A stretch of DNA of 64,000 nt, taken from the NCBI GenBank assembly GCA_949128115.1, contig OX421965.1:53686012-53750011 (forward strand), written 5' to 3'. This stretch comes from Anaspis maculata (Eukaryota > Arthropoda > Insecta > Coleoptera > Scraptiidae). The notes beneath the pieces are model-generated. The model was not told the origin of the DNA and did no database searches. It was given only the letters and a program-made list of their open reading frames with translations. Shown piece by piece: positions 35,862 through 47,097 of the stretch. A program made the translations under genes and the position numbers. Position 1 is the stretch's first letter; each line of letters starts with the position of its first letter.

Positions 35862-38624
35862 TATATAGCTCCGGCACCAATGACGCAGTTGGGTACGGTT
35901 CTCAACCAGTTCAGGTGCGTATGATCAACAAATATGCCAATCGGCATCTCTCAATGACGAGACTAAAGGTCTTTGGCGCAATTTTTTCTCCATCATATTG
36001 CATGTTGACGGAAAGTCATCTTTCTTGGAACCTGTTCACCCTGTAATAAATCTCATCACACATAAGTGACATTTTGAGTTGCTCTTCAATAATTCGTTGA
36101 AGTTTTTCTTATAGCATTTTTATCACGGATTTTATCGACAAAAAACGATTCAAGTTGTCAAAAATGGGCCCCCCTGGCCCCCCACATTGAAAAAATGCTT
36201 GGCAGCACTTCTCAAATGATAGAGGGAGCGTTCCTGAACATGCCTGCAAAAAATTGTTCCGTAGTCATGAAATGCATAGTTTGGGCAATATTTGGCGCTA
36301 GTCCACCGGACTATTTGTATTTAAATACATTTGATTGAGAAGTACATATTTGTATTTTGTATTTTGGAATAGTTCAGGCAGCTAGTATTTCATATTTTGT
36401 GTTTTGAATACATTCTACGGAAAAGTATTTTGATTTTCAAAATACAAAATACATTTGTTTTCCATGCTCTTTACTCTGTTCGGGCCGAAATTGTTTTGGT
36501 GATACTATTTTTATCCCATTGACATTTCTTGCTTTTGCACACTATCTGGGATCGATAATGAGTTCGATTGCATCTTTTAAGGTGCGTACAGACCTGAGCA
36601 CTTTTTCGCGGACGAACAGTGCTCGCGGACACGTGCGTGCGTGTGGACGGGTCACACGCACGCATGATGTTCGCAGACGCACAGTTTCAACGCACAGAGC
36701 CCGTTCCGAGGCACGGATTCGTGTTCGCGACGCACAATGCCGTCCGCACATGAAAAACGCTCAAAATTCATGATGGACTAGGAAACCCAAAACATACTCA
36801 TTCGATGGGTATTCAAAATGGGCTTGTACCATCTTCTTATCTTTCACTCACCTTACGGATTTCCGTTGGAATTACCGTTTTTATGTTCTTCTAGAAAATA
36901 TCACGAAATCCCGTGAATTTGAACTAAACTCGTCGAATCTTAAGAACTAAAAGCAATATCAGAAAAATTTTTTCGCTGGCGCTTAGAGCCAAGTTCTGCG
37001 GTGCTCACGTTGAGAATATTTTCAGGTTCACGTTAATAGGTGGCCCCACAAAAATTAGAAATCAAAGAATTGCACAGCCAAAAAATTAAAAAGACGCGAA
37101 ATCTTCGACCAGCGATGGACTATGTTAAATTTTCAAAATAGAAGGGTATATATGCGACGTTATATTTGAAGAAGACATTGAAAAAGTTTTATCCTCAAAG
37201 AAAATGACAATTTGGTGTGTCCTCTGGAAGGTACTGATTTTCAAATGTAGATCTCGGATGCGTAATTTTAGGTTTTGGAATATTCCTTGTTTTTTGGATC
37301 AATATTCAAAGTAGTTTACACCTAAAGATGCCAACACGTTTTCTGAAGAATAGAATGAATGGTGGAATAAGTGAGCAGTGGTTCTCTGATCCAAAGATGG
37401 CTGGTGGCGTAATGTCTTCATGTTAAATAATTCTTCAATAAAGAATTAATCCTTCCGCCAAAGTTAGAATGATGAGCAATTTTTTTCCAATGCCCAAAGT
37501 GTTATTGCCTACAGAGTTGAAACGTCCATTGTCCCTCAGGCTCTTTTGTATTTTCTTGTGTCATTATTAGTGTTATCAATAATTTGTGCTTTTGCGTTCC
37601 ATTTTGCTTTCCTAAACTTCTTTCGAATACATATTTATGCAGTGGAGACATAATTATTGGAACTTGACTGCTGAATCATTATCATAAGTATCAAGGCTGA
37701 CTCTTTGTTAAATGGACTTGGCAGAGTCCTGAAAATTTTCAACACTAAAATTGAACCAAAAGGTCATCGATGGTATTTCATTGTACAAGCTAAGCGCCAC
37801 AAATTTCCGGTCAAGCACAAACTTTGGTCATTACTTGTTACTGAAACGATTTTGATCTGCTTGAATTGCCTCTGTGCAGTGTTAGACAATGTGGTGTATT
37901 TGAATTTTAGAACAAATGAGGTTACCTGAAATTGTTTCGAAATAGGACAATGCAACTTTTAATCAAAAACACCATGCGATACAGGCCCTACTAAGGATGG
38001 TTTGCAAATATTAGGCCTCATACATCACATAGCTTCGATAGATTATATTATTATATAGAAAAAAGCTTCTTGAGTACAAAAATGTAAGTAAAAAGTCGTC
38101 ATTCAGTGCCGCAAATGAGTACTGACGCTGTAATCAAATTGTTCACGAAGAAATGGGCGGCTCTGCACCAGATCAAGCAAATAATGTTATTGGATGTTAT
38201 TGTGTCGGTCCTTCTCTCAGGTATTATGTTGTGAAGGAAGGTGAAGGATTAAGGCTCTTTCGCAAGGAACACTGAACATGAGTCCCATGAAAATACGCAA
38301 GAGGCAAAAAAAAATAATTATTGCCATAATTTTTGAGTTTGTGAGAGAATCTTTCATATATAAACTTTGAAAGGAACTGGGGCATAAGTTAATCTCACAT
38401 CATACAACTCAAACGACCTAGAAAACTTATTCCAGTTGAGGAATCATGAGTTTTCTTGGATTTTAATTCTTAGGCATTTGAAAGTCGCGATTTCGAGGCA
38501 TTTTCCAAAGTTTCAAACCCAAATATCTCGGAAATGAAGCCTCTATTCAACGTTTTACAAGAGTTACTTTTTCTTCTAAATTGAACAAAGAATTCAAAAA
38601 AAAAGTATGATTTCTCAAAAATAT

Positions 38625-38685
38625 CCAGTGGCGTAGAAAATGGGGTGGGAGAAGTTGAACAATTCCTCCGTATCTACGCCACTGG
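38625..38685. repeat. 61-bp inverted-terminus unit
   Basis: CCAGTGGCGTAGA on the left and TCTACGCCACTGG on the right surround about 35 bases. CAGTGGCGTA resembles hAT tips, but the flanking 8-mers do not match, so the origin is unproved. Confidence 0.5.
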
Positions 38686-38939
38686 ACAATTTTGACAAAA
38701 GTTATCTACGTCAAGTGATGAATATCTATTCCGTGATCATTTGTACCAAACTTGGTTGAAATCGCTCAAATGACTTGAGAGTTATTGTAAAAAAAAAATT
38801 TTAAAAACAGAACTTTGAAGGGCTCTATCTTCCTTAGGACGCGTTTTGGAGCAAAATTAAATTATGCACGTCGACCTAGTTTTCGACGGACCATCGAATG
38901 GTGAATTATTGCTACTATAACCTGGACCGCCCTGTATAG

Positions 38940-39125
38940 CGTCTTGTAATCGAGAATATTCCAGCTTTACTCAGAAAAGCCGCCAAGGTTCCCAATCGTC
39001 GCTCCCAATGTCGTTGCTGTGTTCTCCAGCATTAAGCGGCAATCCATTCGCAATAGCCCTGGAAAAGTCGATCGGCTTCGCGAATATTTTGGCAAGTTTC
39101 AGATGCAAGGCTGCTCCGCCATTTA
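38940..39125. repeat. Dispersed repeat tail, copy 2
   Basis: CGAGAATATTCCAGC followed by CAGAAAAGCC, GGCAATC and GCTTCGCGAATATTTTGGCA. The same words in the same order occur at 48.35-48.48 kb, and partly at 24.53-24.62 kb. Confidence 0.55.
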
Positions 39126-39187
39126 TAATTGTGTAGGTACGTGTCTTATTCGCGCGTCGTGGTCTCCAACAAGTTTCGTATCAATAT

Positions 39188-39612
39188 TGTTACGATATTC
39201 GGGTTCGCCTATCTCGGAATTAAATGCGCTGATTCACTTGTAAACAAACTGCACTTTATTAGCTACTACCGACACAACTAAATAACGCACAGAATTATTA
39301 ATCGCTTAGAAATTCACAATGTCGCTTAAGGTGTTGACGCCACGATCGCTCGATTCAAACTCTCTCGATGCCAGGTCAAGCTCCTCTCTTATAGTGGCAT
39401 CGAAGGTTCTGGATGCTTTCTGATGATGTTTACAGCACACGAGGATTTCTTTGGTAACGGCGTCGAGAATATACGCGTATTTTCTACGGCACCTCCGCCA
39501 GAAGTCTCGACGTGTCGTGACCTACCGCTGAAGTCTCTCGATGCTTCCCGAATGCAACGCGTAATGCTAGATTTCTCTAGAAAGAGCCGGGATGGTCGCG
39601 AGCTTCGTAACA
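39188..39612 (-). mobile_element. Solo LTR with ATAT target duplication
   Basis: The segment begins TGTTACG and ends CGTAACA, a 7-base inverted terminus with TG..CA ends. It is flanked on both sides by ATAT (39184-39187 and 39613-39616). On the minus strand a TATA-like CTATAAGAGAGG lies near 39391-39402 and AATAAA near 39250, in the order expected for promoter and polyadenylation signal in U3 and R. Four-base ATAT duplications are known for some Ty3/gypsy elements. No internal retroelement coding region adjoins it, so recombination between two LTRs probably removed it. Confidence 0.75.
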
Positions 39613-41389
39613 ATATTAACATTGTTGTCATGTCCGCTTGTTTTCGGATGATCTTCAACTACCTACTTTTAAATGACATTTCCTATTTTCATAACCATAA
39701 TATCGATTCATGGCCGTTTGGGAAGAGGTAATGTTTGGGATAAACCTTTCCTTTTTTTTCTACAGACCCGTTGGTTGGCGTCTTTGGGTTGTCGAAATAA
39801 TTGCCAATGACTTATTATTGGTCTATTAGGAGATCACAAAATATTGTTTCTCAAGGTACTTATTCTTCAGATGGTCTAGGAGGATACAAAATACCGTTTC
39901 CGATGTTCTTCTTCAGATGGCCTTTCAATCATTTGAAATTTTCGTGAACATAGTTTTCTGAGCCATTGGGTGTTCTTGACAAGTTTAACCACTCGCTGAT
40001 AACTGACTTGCAAGTCCATTTCATGGCTCCGCAACCGCAATGCGTTCCACCGCCATCATATGATTTACTGGAAATGTTCAAAATTTGATTTTCAGGGCTG
40101 TTGGTGTCTTCCGATGCCCAGTCATTTTACCTCCAATAGCCTTCTTCAGATGGTCATTCTCTCCATTGACAACTTCTCCATCTTCTCCAGGATCGCTAGT
40201 TTTTTGGACGGCATCGGCACTCGTGTAATATTTTCAAGTAAGGTACATACGCGTCGAACACCCAATTTTAAGTTCTGCATGTCCCATTTCTTCGGTCTTC
40301 CGCAGATGGCTTTTTTATGGTTACTTTTTCTTCTTCACAGCCATTGGCTTTTTTGAAAAGTTCAATTATTGGTGAAACCACTCTGGTTCTTCTGCTTTCC
40401 TTTGTTACATACACTGACTCGTTGAAAATCTGGATGACGCCAAGTATCAATTATCACTCCACATGACCTTAGCTCTGCCTTCTTTTATTTTGTAAGCTTC
40501 ATTTTTTTCTCTTCAGTAAGGTTTTACTGAACCTGGCACTGAACCTATTGGGCATCTTCATTGAGGCAACGAAATCAATATTAAGACCCATCAATAACAC
40601 CAGACCTCTCACAGTTGAGTTGAATCGAAATAATTACTGAAATTCGGCATCAATTTTTGCACGCACATAACAGCGTTCGCACGCACACAAAATGTGTGTT
40701 TGTTTTTTCCACTCCACGGAATGTCCGCCGCGAACAGTGTTCGTGCGCGTTGAAATTCCGTATTTTCACGTCCAGACCTGAGCATTTGTGCGCGCACGAA
40801 CACTGTTCGCACGGACGTTCGTCCGCGAAAAAGTGCTCAGGTCTGTACGCACCTTTTCGTTTCACGTTTCACTGGTGAGTGCCTCTGGTGAATGCATCCT
40901 ACTGTCAGCCACGAGAGGTTCCACGTCGGATGTCGGACAATATTTTTGAAAAGCTGGTTGTCCTCAAAGGAAATCAACATTTGTTATTTTGAAGAATTGA
41001 TGAATGAAGTGAGGAATAGGTTTGAATATGAAGTTTTCTTTACTCAATGTTCATTTTATTTGTCTTTTCATAGTTCATAATAATTTACTTATTGTTCCGA
41101 CTGAATCAATGAAGTGTTCCCATTCGAATACTTGCATTTTACGGTTTCTCCAATAAAATGGTTGAAATACGCTATAAGAATGTATTATGTATTTTGTATT
41201 TGGAATACTAGGTTGTATTTTGTATTTTGAGATTTCTTGGTTTTCCAAAATACTTATTTTGTATTTTGTATTTCAAAGACATTTCAAGAAGTAGTTTGTA
41301 TTTTGTATTTCGACTATCTTGGATCGTGTATTTTATATTTTGTATTTAAATACAGTTTTCGAAGTATCTTGCCCAGCTCTGGGTATAAT

Positions 41390-42076
41390 ATACATGATTT
41401 ATGGTAAGCTACAATCTAAATAGCTTATATTATAACTAGAATCTGATGATCACAATTCTTGTGGCAAATACTTCACGATTCGTTAAATGTGGCTCAATTT
41501 CTTGAATGATGGTTGCTTACAACCGCAATCCAAAATACTCGTACCCGACATATCACGTACACAGGCCCTCTTCAACCCACATACACTCTACACTCCCTCT
41601 CTCATAATAAAAGCGAGTTGTTGGTATCTCGACTCGAGCAAGTTGCTGCAAGTTCAAAGAACTTTTGAAAGAAGTTAGAGAAGTTCTCGTCCTTTTTTAA
41701 TCGACGGAAATCCGAATTTCTGCCTCATCGAATCCCGCCAATAGAACTTAATGAGATTGTACGCACTGTTTAGTCTTGATGTTTCCTTCGACTTTTTCCA
41801 CAAAAGTTTTGCTCTATTTCTGCATGTCACGGAAAATTACACAAGACAGGTATTCCACACGAAATATCTCTATGCTTTCAAACAAGTGCCCAAAGTCTTC
41901 GTAGCCGTGATTCTCCAAAGCGCATTTTTCTACCAGGTTGTTTCTGGTATCGCCATCCGAGTTCAAAACGACCGACATATGGAATCCCAGAAAACATTAT
42001 CAAGAAAAATTAGTGACGTTTATTTTTGAAGATATTGTTACGTATTTCGCGTTCAGGTTCGTTTGTAATTGGGGAG
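41390..42076. other. Unassigned sequence
   Basis: Overlapping plus-strand frames of 63-92 codons show no domain. Confidence 0.4.
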
Positions 42077-42225
42077 TTTGCGTGCGCACGTACGTACGAC
42101 GTAACGTAACTTTCAACGTAAAAATTGACGAAGTTGTTATTTGAAATTCCTTTATTACAGGGGAATTTTTACGTTTTACGTTGCGTTACGTCGTAAGTTC
42201 CTTGAGATCGCAAACTCCCTATTAT
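42077..42225. repeat. Inverted repeat, GGGAGTTTGCG ends
   Basis: GGGAGTTTGCG, ACGACGTAACG and CGTAAAAATT on the left are matched in reverse complement on the right down to CGCAAACTCCC. Length about 149 bases. Confidence 0.65.
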
Positions 42226-42274
42226 TGAGACTAACCTTTAAAACACACCTACTGTTTATTACTGCGTTCTACTA

Positions 42275-42397
42275 TCGTGTGATTGAGTAAATTCCTATAA
42301 TTTAGACAGGCTGTGGCCTGGTCGAAATCAGGAGTGCGAAACTGCATTTGGCTAGGGCACAGCCTGCCTAAATTAGGAGTTCATATTGATCACACGA
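42275..42397. mobile_element. TA-flanked 123-bp palindrome with CAGGCTGTGGCC core
   Basis: TA then TCGTGTGAT; right ATCACACGA then TA. Inside it AGACAGGCTGTGGCCTGGTC faces its mate GGGCACAGCCTGCCT. The core resembles that of the hairpin at 55.0 kb. Confidence 0.7.
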
Positions 42398-42549
42398 TAT
42401 ATAATTATCATAAATGCACGCCAATAATCATTTGCGCTTAGATAGATCACCAATTCCTTCTCGCTGTTATCGCTCTGAATTGAAGACTGGTCCGTCAGTC
42501 GACGCATATACTTTCGGATCATAGTGAGCATCCTTGTGTTGTAATGTCA

Positions 42550-42775
42550 TTTGCAGCCCTATCGAAGCCCCTTGAGTCGTCAAATGAAGTTGGAGCCCTA
42601 ATGAGCCCCCTTCTATTTTTCCATAATTATTATGGCTTTCAGAGTAGGTACCAGTAAGTCTTGCTGAGTTCCCTTCCGTTTTCCTGTGACTTTCGGAGCT
42701 CTATCGGGCCCCTTGTGCCCCCATGTGTTGTTTGAAGAATTGAGCTCCAGCGCCAAAGTCGAGAGGGAGCTTCAA
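42550..42775 (-). repeat. Isolated copy of the ~200-bp repeat of the Foldback-like element
   Basis: In reverse complement this segment reads GGCACAAGGGGCCCGATAGA, then GCTCCGAAAGTCA, TTACTGG and GGGGGCTCATTAGGGCTCC. It aligns with 15478-15660 in the interior of the Foldback-like element. The TTTCCCC arms are absent here. Confidence 0.75.
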
Positions 42776-42862
42776 CCCTCAGAAATTTCCGTTAGGATCA
42801 TGCATAGAGCATAAAAATAGCATGATTCCGCTTTTGGCAGAAAGTGCACTATTCATTGTATA

Positions 42863-43020
42863 GACAATACAAATAGAAAAGACCATTGTCGTCACGGATT
42901 TTCACGGTTGCGTAGGAACCAGGCGAGTCCATCATTCAAAAAAAGGTTGGTTGATTTTTGATGTCCCAATATCCGTGACGACGGTGGTGATAACATATGG
43001 TCTTCGCTATTTGTATTGTT
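42863..43020. repeat. Inverted repeat with ACAATACAAATAG arms
   Basis: ACAATACAAATAG, GACCAT and CGTCACGG on the left pair with CCGTGACG, ATGGTC and CTATTTGTATTGTTTA on the right. Confidence 0.65.
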
Positions 43021-43024
43021 TATA

Positions 43025-43385
43025 CCGAGAGTTCATAAATTAAATGAGTCGAGGATGCCTGTGAATTCAAGAACGTCTGTCGTAACTAGCGTAATCCTTT
43101 TGTGATAAATTTGTCAAACTTTGACAAGTTAGGTCCCATATCTCTGATCTCTGATCTACCGTAAGTGCACGAGAATACTTCAAGTTCGAAAATACTCCTC
43201 GATCATGTAGGTTTTGTGCCCTGCCGTGAAAACCACATTTAAAATGTTCCTAAAACGAAAACTGCGACTGATTTGACAAATTACGATAACCAAAAAGTTA
43301 CAGACATCAAATGAACGATGCTAGTTCCGACAGATGTTTCCAAACTCACAGGCACCCTTGACCCATTTAATTTATGAACGCTCGG
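43025..43385. mobile_element. TA-flanked inverted repeat, CCGAGAGTTCATAAATT ends
   Basis: TA (43023-43024) then CCGAGAGTTCATAAATTAAA; right end TTTAATTTATGAACGCTCGG then TA (43386-43387). Arms continue for about 55 bases to the word GAGGATGCCTGTGA. It abuts the preceding inverted repeat. Confidence 0.7.
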
Positions 43386-43387
43386 TA

Positions 43388-44780
43388 TAATACTCATTCT
43401 CAGGTTAGTTATGGTAAAGATAGTAATTATGTGCAGAAAACTTTAAGCCGCTTCGACTTTTAGTTTCAGGAGAAGTTCGATGACTAGTAGACGGTCAAAC
43501 ATCGAAGCGCCGGTAATAGCAATTGGTTCTATAGGAAAATTCGCTAGGAAATTATGATAATGCCCATTTGCGATGCGTGACATGTACGTCAAATGCAATT
43601 ATTGGAAATTCGGGAAAAGCGTTCACAATTTGAAATTGCCCAAATATTCATTTGTATTCAAATTCCATTGTTTGTCTGCAATTTTTATCATTTAATAAAA
43701 TGCATTGTGCCAATTCTATGGGGTATTATTTTTAAACGAGGAACACAGTTGTTCCAAACCAATTCCTGCGAGTGTAATATGTCGATTGATTGATACAAAA
43801 CAAATTGGCTTTTTGATATGTTGATACCATTTCATAGTTGTAGGTACCTATTTGCAAGCTGTATACCTGGTTATTGTTGTTTGATTTGCGCATACGCGGA
43901 AGGTTTTAGAGGGAACCCTAAATATGTGAAAACGCGTATCCGGCACCCCAGCTGAAGAGTCCCCCTTTATGAACTGACTCCCCTTGCCAAGATTAGGTTA
44001 GTCAGTCAACACTCGAGCGTGCTTTGTGTCGGTCATACGCGAAATTCAGAAAATGAGTGAAAGTCATTCATATTCATTAGATTTGTTCGGGATTTATAAG
44101 ATTTGTGATCAGAAATTTGGAATACATCTAAGGTGATCCATCAGCATGACAACCATCAAGATGTTGTCACGTAAACACGGCAAGGTAGGTGCAAGAATTT
44201 CAAAAGTAAAGATAATTAAACAGCTTGAAGGTTTTTACATAAATTCCATTTTTATTATGATGGCGACTGGTACCATTTTTCAGTTGAGAATGTTAATTTT
44301 TCTACAACCAGTTATAACTTCGCTAGAAAATTCCTATTACCGGCGCGATAAAATTTATTTCGGAAATTTCTTTCAGTTTCAATTTTCCAAACTTCGCCAT
44401 AATTACTCAATTGTACGGGTTGAACTCGTGGATTGCGGGTTGTGAACTATCAAAAATGACAGATTTATATCCGCAGTGACATTTTACCAGTTAGTGTGAC
44501 GTGTGACGTTTGTTGCGGAGGATGTCAAAGCCGGCACCACACATGCGATATTTGCCGAATGCTGAACATTTGCCAAACATTCGCTATGCGTCAAACTATT
44601 TGCCAAATAACAAAACTTGACCCACACATGGTGTCTTTATTTGTCGAAATACGAGAAAACGGGAAAAGGCGATTAATTTGGCGAACATATACCATCATGG
44701 ACCTCGGCATGGATAGTGTGAAAATTTGTGAATATGTTCTAAATGAAGCCATCAAGAAGTCCTTTTTGTTTTTTCATTCA
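43388..44780. other. Unassigned sequence
   Basis: Frames at 44146-44445 and 44496-44795 (99 codons each, plus) have no recognised domain. A CACACATG-containing segment lies near 44530-44640. Confidence 0.35.
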
Positions 44781-44814
44781 GTTATGGTAGCATAGCAGGG
44801 GTACTCAACTGTTC

Positions 44815-45195
44815 TTGAATTCGTTTCCAGGAGTCATAGTTCTTGTTATGGTTTTATTGTACATTGTGAGGATGAGGAGGATTCCACAGTACCGGCTTAT
44901 CTTCGTAGATGTCCAGAAATTCCTTCGGAAATTCCAAAACTAATTTGTTGTTCCATTTCATGGTTTTCACCAACCGTTCCCTGGACGTCACTCCTACAAG
45001 CTCAAACATAAATGTTTGGCGCATGTCTGTATCGTCGCCGAATTTGCGATAAGGCAAACATTCGTCGCCTTTGACTCGGGACATTAAACAAACCTGATGG
45101 CTACTTTTGAGGTGAAAAAACGTAATAATTATCACTCCTAACCGAATCTTTATTGTTTGTGTGTTTGTGTTTTGTTGTGTGTACCATGGTAGCAC
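44815..45195 (-). pseudogene. MADF-domain (Myb/SANT-like) remnant
   Basis: The minus-strand frame includes LEFPKEFLDIYEDKPVLWNP, which fits the start of a MADF domain (…FIxLYxxxPxLWxP…). It then meets a stop at 44854-44856. After that stop the minus strand reads on as NKNYDSWKR, the kind of phrase (…NKxxxxxAWxxI) expected next in a MADF domain. The start at 45195 is arbitrary and the N-terminal part does not resemble a protein I know. MADF proteins are DNA-binding factors and also occur as accessory proteins of PIF/Harbinger transposons, so this may be host or transposon in origin. I infer a decayed copy or a single exon. Confidence 0.45.
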
Positions 45196-46713
45196 CCGTC
45201 TAGCGTCATTTATTGTTCGGTCTGGAACCGCAATCAGCAGTCCATTCTAAATACAGGTTCATCGTCATCTGTCTATAATCTCTTACTTTTTCGGCCCTGT
45301 CTCCTCTTTCCAAATTAAAGGGAAATTTGATACGAAGGTGAATAGGGAGCGCTACAGAATGCGCCTTCATCATCAATACTGGTGTTTTTGATTATGACGC
45401 TCCGTCCAAAATTATTACTTCGTTACAAATCATCAATCGCTTGATACCGCCGGGAAAGTATTGTTTACAAATTTGCGTTGGGTACTTGAATAATTGAGAA
45501 ACAAAGAACACACTATGCATTATCATTATGCTTTGAATTTTGCGTGGGTGTTGCAAGGATAATGGCGTGTTCCACGAATTTTGAAAAAAAAATGAATTGA
45601 AATACTAGAGCCTTCGTAGAGCTCCCATGTTTTTTATTTGATTTTTTTGCGCTCATTTAGGCCCCAAAAAAATAAAGAAAATTTCGCGTGACGTAAAATT
45701 TTACGTACGTACTAGTACAAGAGTGCGTAACAGATGGCGCCAGGTGACGCGGTAGAATTTGTTGCTAGACATCGCGAACGCGGTGAACTCCGAACATCCC
45801 AGCCAGCGTATCAGCCTGTCAACCTGACAAACAGCTGATTCCGAGAAAAAAGTGGAGTGTTAACCCAAGCAAGCACCAGCAGCACTCCGAAACACCAGCC
45901 ATGCTGGTGCTAGGGTTAGCCCGTCGCGGATGGTGATAATAGAAATGAAATTTTCGAAAATTAGGGAACTTCTGTGTCAATTTTGAAGTGTTTGGTGTTG
46001 AAATGTTAGTGCAATTTTCTGATTACAATCACGTTGAAATTACTTGAAAAGCATTCGAATATTTCCAATACCTCCCTATCACGTACCACTGGAGTCAGTA
46101 GATGGATTTAGAAAGACTGGAATGTTTGCATAAATCAAAAACAAATTCATTTCACCCAAGAGTTCACCGCCAATGGCCGTTTTGCAGCGGCCTGGCCGTC
46201 TTCGCTGCTCTGAAAATAAGTGAGTTACGTATTGAAAGGTATACTTATTTATTACTATAAGGTATTACTCATATTATTACTCACATATCACTAAGTACTT
46301 ATTTATTAACACCGGACAAAGTTCCCTTAGGCCAATATCAACGTGATTTGATCCAACAAAACTGATTTATCAAGACTCAAACCCTGCTGGGATGCCCACA
46401 GAGAAATTCAGGAATGCCGCCAGAAGCTCCCATTGGTCTGCGGCGCTAATCTAGCCTGAGTACCTAGTCCGTTATGGCCTTCCTCAAGGTCATTCGAAGG
46501 ACGTTTTTTCAAAAATGTTCTCGTTAGTGCAGTCGTTTCTGATCCAGATAACAAAATATCATGTCATTTGAAGTTTTAAACTGCACGTCAAAATTGACAA
46601 AACGTGATTTGAACTTGAAGACGCTAAAATGTTGGAAAAGTAGGTCACGATTTTTTTGCGCGCAAAGTTGATCGAGTGACGTCATGAATTTATAAGAAAA
46701 AAATTTCTGCAAA
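45196..46713. other. Unassigned sequence with small hairpin
   Basis: A short inverted repeat lies at about 45857-45926 (TAACCC..CACCAGC against CTGGTGCTAGGGTTA). No gene is seen. Confidence 0.4.
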
Positions 46714-47097
46714 ATGAGAGACAAAATTAACGTGCGTATTACAAGGATTGTGCAACTAGATCCGAAACAATCGGAATACTCAATAAAAATCACTACATTT
46801 TTTCAATATAACACCCCATTGCACATTTTTTCCAAGTTTATGTACCACCTAGCGCCCGAGCCAGGAAGAAACTCTCAGATACGTTCTTCGGCTTTTTGTT
46901 CTGGCTGGAGATATGCATCCTGCATGTCTGGAGCGGGATCAAATTGTGTGCTGATGATCGCCTCCATTTCCATCGTTTTACCAAAAGGAGGTGTTGATAG
47001 ACATCTATCGTGTGTCCGTTACTTCAAGTAAGTACACAAATAGATTTTGAGGTCGGTGTATCATCGAGCGTCCTTACTGGAGGCTCCCCCCCTCCCA

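Larger units (their letters stand above)
34814..36043. mobile_element. TA-flanked palindrome, level 2 (CAGGGTGAACAGG ends)
   Basis: TA (34812-34813) then CAGGGTGAACAGGTTCCGA; on the right its reverse complement, then TA (36044-36045). Arms continue through GACTTTCCGTCAACATGCAA. Centre about 35428. Confidence 0.8.
34555..36311. mobile_element. TA-flanked palindromic element, level 1 of 4 (GTCCGGTGGAC ends)
   Basis: TA then GTCCGGTGGACTAG on the left; CTAGTCCACCGGAC then TA on the right. The tip is itself nearly palindromic. Arms match through AATTTTTTGCTGGCATGTTC and AGTGCTGCCAAGCA. It interrupts the GTATTT-rich sub-end of the hAT-like element. Three further inverted repeats lie inside it around one centre. 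Confidence 0.8.
36581..40853. mobile_element. GGTGCGTACAGACC-ended element or pair of ends
   Basis: Left end GGTGCGTACAGACCTGAGCA and the right end is its exact reverse complement; the match continues through CTTTTTCGCGGACGAAC. About 165 bases at each end are CpG-rich and carry multiple GCGGACGAACACTG/TGTTCGTGCGC words in both orientations, unlike the AT-rich interior. No clear target duplication was found and no transposase frame is seen. It may be one 4.3-kb element or two related MITE ends joined by chance. Confidence 0.55.
34292..41381. mobile_element. 7.1-kb hAT-like composite with 8-bp target duplication
   Basis: The left end reads CAGGGCTGGGCGGTATTT and the right end in reverse complement reads CAGAGCTGGGCAAGATACTT. 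Flanking 8-mers are GGTATAAC (34284-34291) and GGTATAAT (41382-41389), matching at 7 of 8 positions. CAGNG ends and 8-bp duplications are hAT hallmarks. Subterminal parts carry many GTATTTTGTATTT words (36350-36450 and 41185-41350). No hAT transposase is readable; the interior is filled by other elements, so the host copy was probably a short MITE inflated by later insertions. Confidence 0.7.

Noticed and set aside
30330..36311. Palindromes as assembly or chimera artefacts
   Set aside because: The arms differ at roughly one position in ten to fifteen in sampled parts and have arm-specific indels, which an artefactual fold-back of one molecule would not show.
38625..38685. hAT MITE with CAGTGGCGTA tips
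   Set aside because: Kept only as an inverted unit, because the flanking 8-mers differ and 61 bases is very short.
46950..47005. CTGATGATCGCCTCC followed by GGAGGTG, a second hammerhead-like start
   Set aside because: There is no GAAA box after the stem, so it does not fit the ribozyme.
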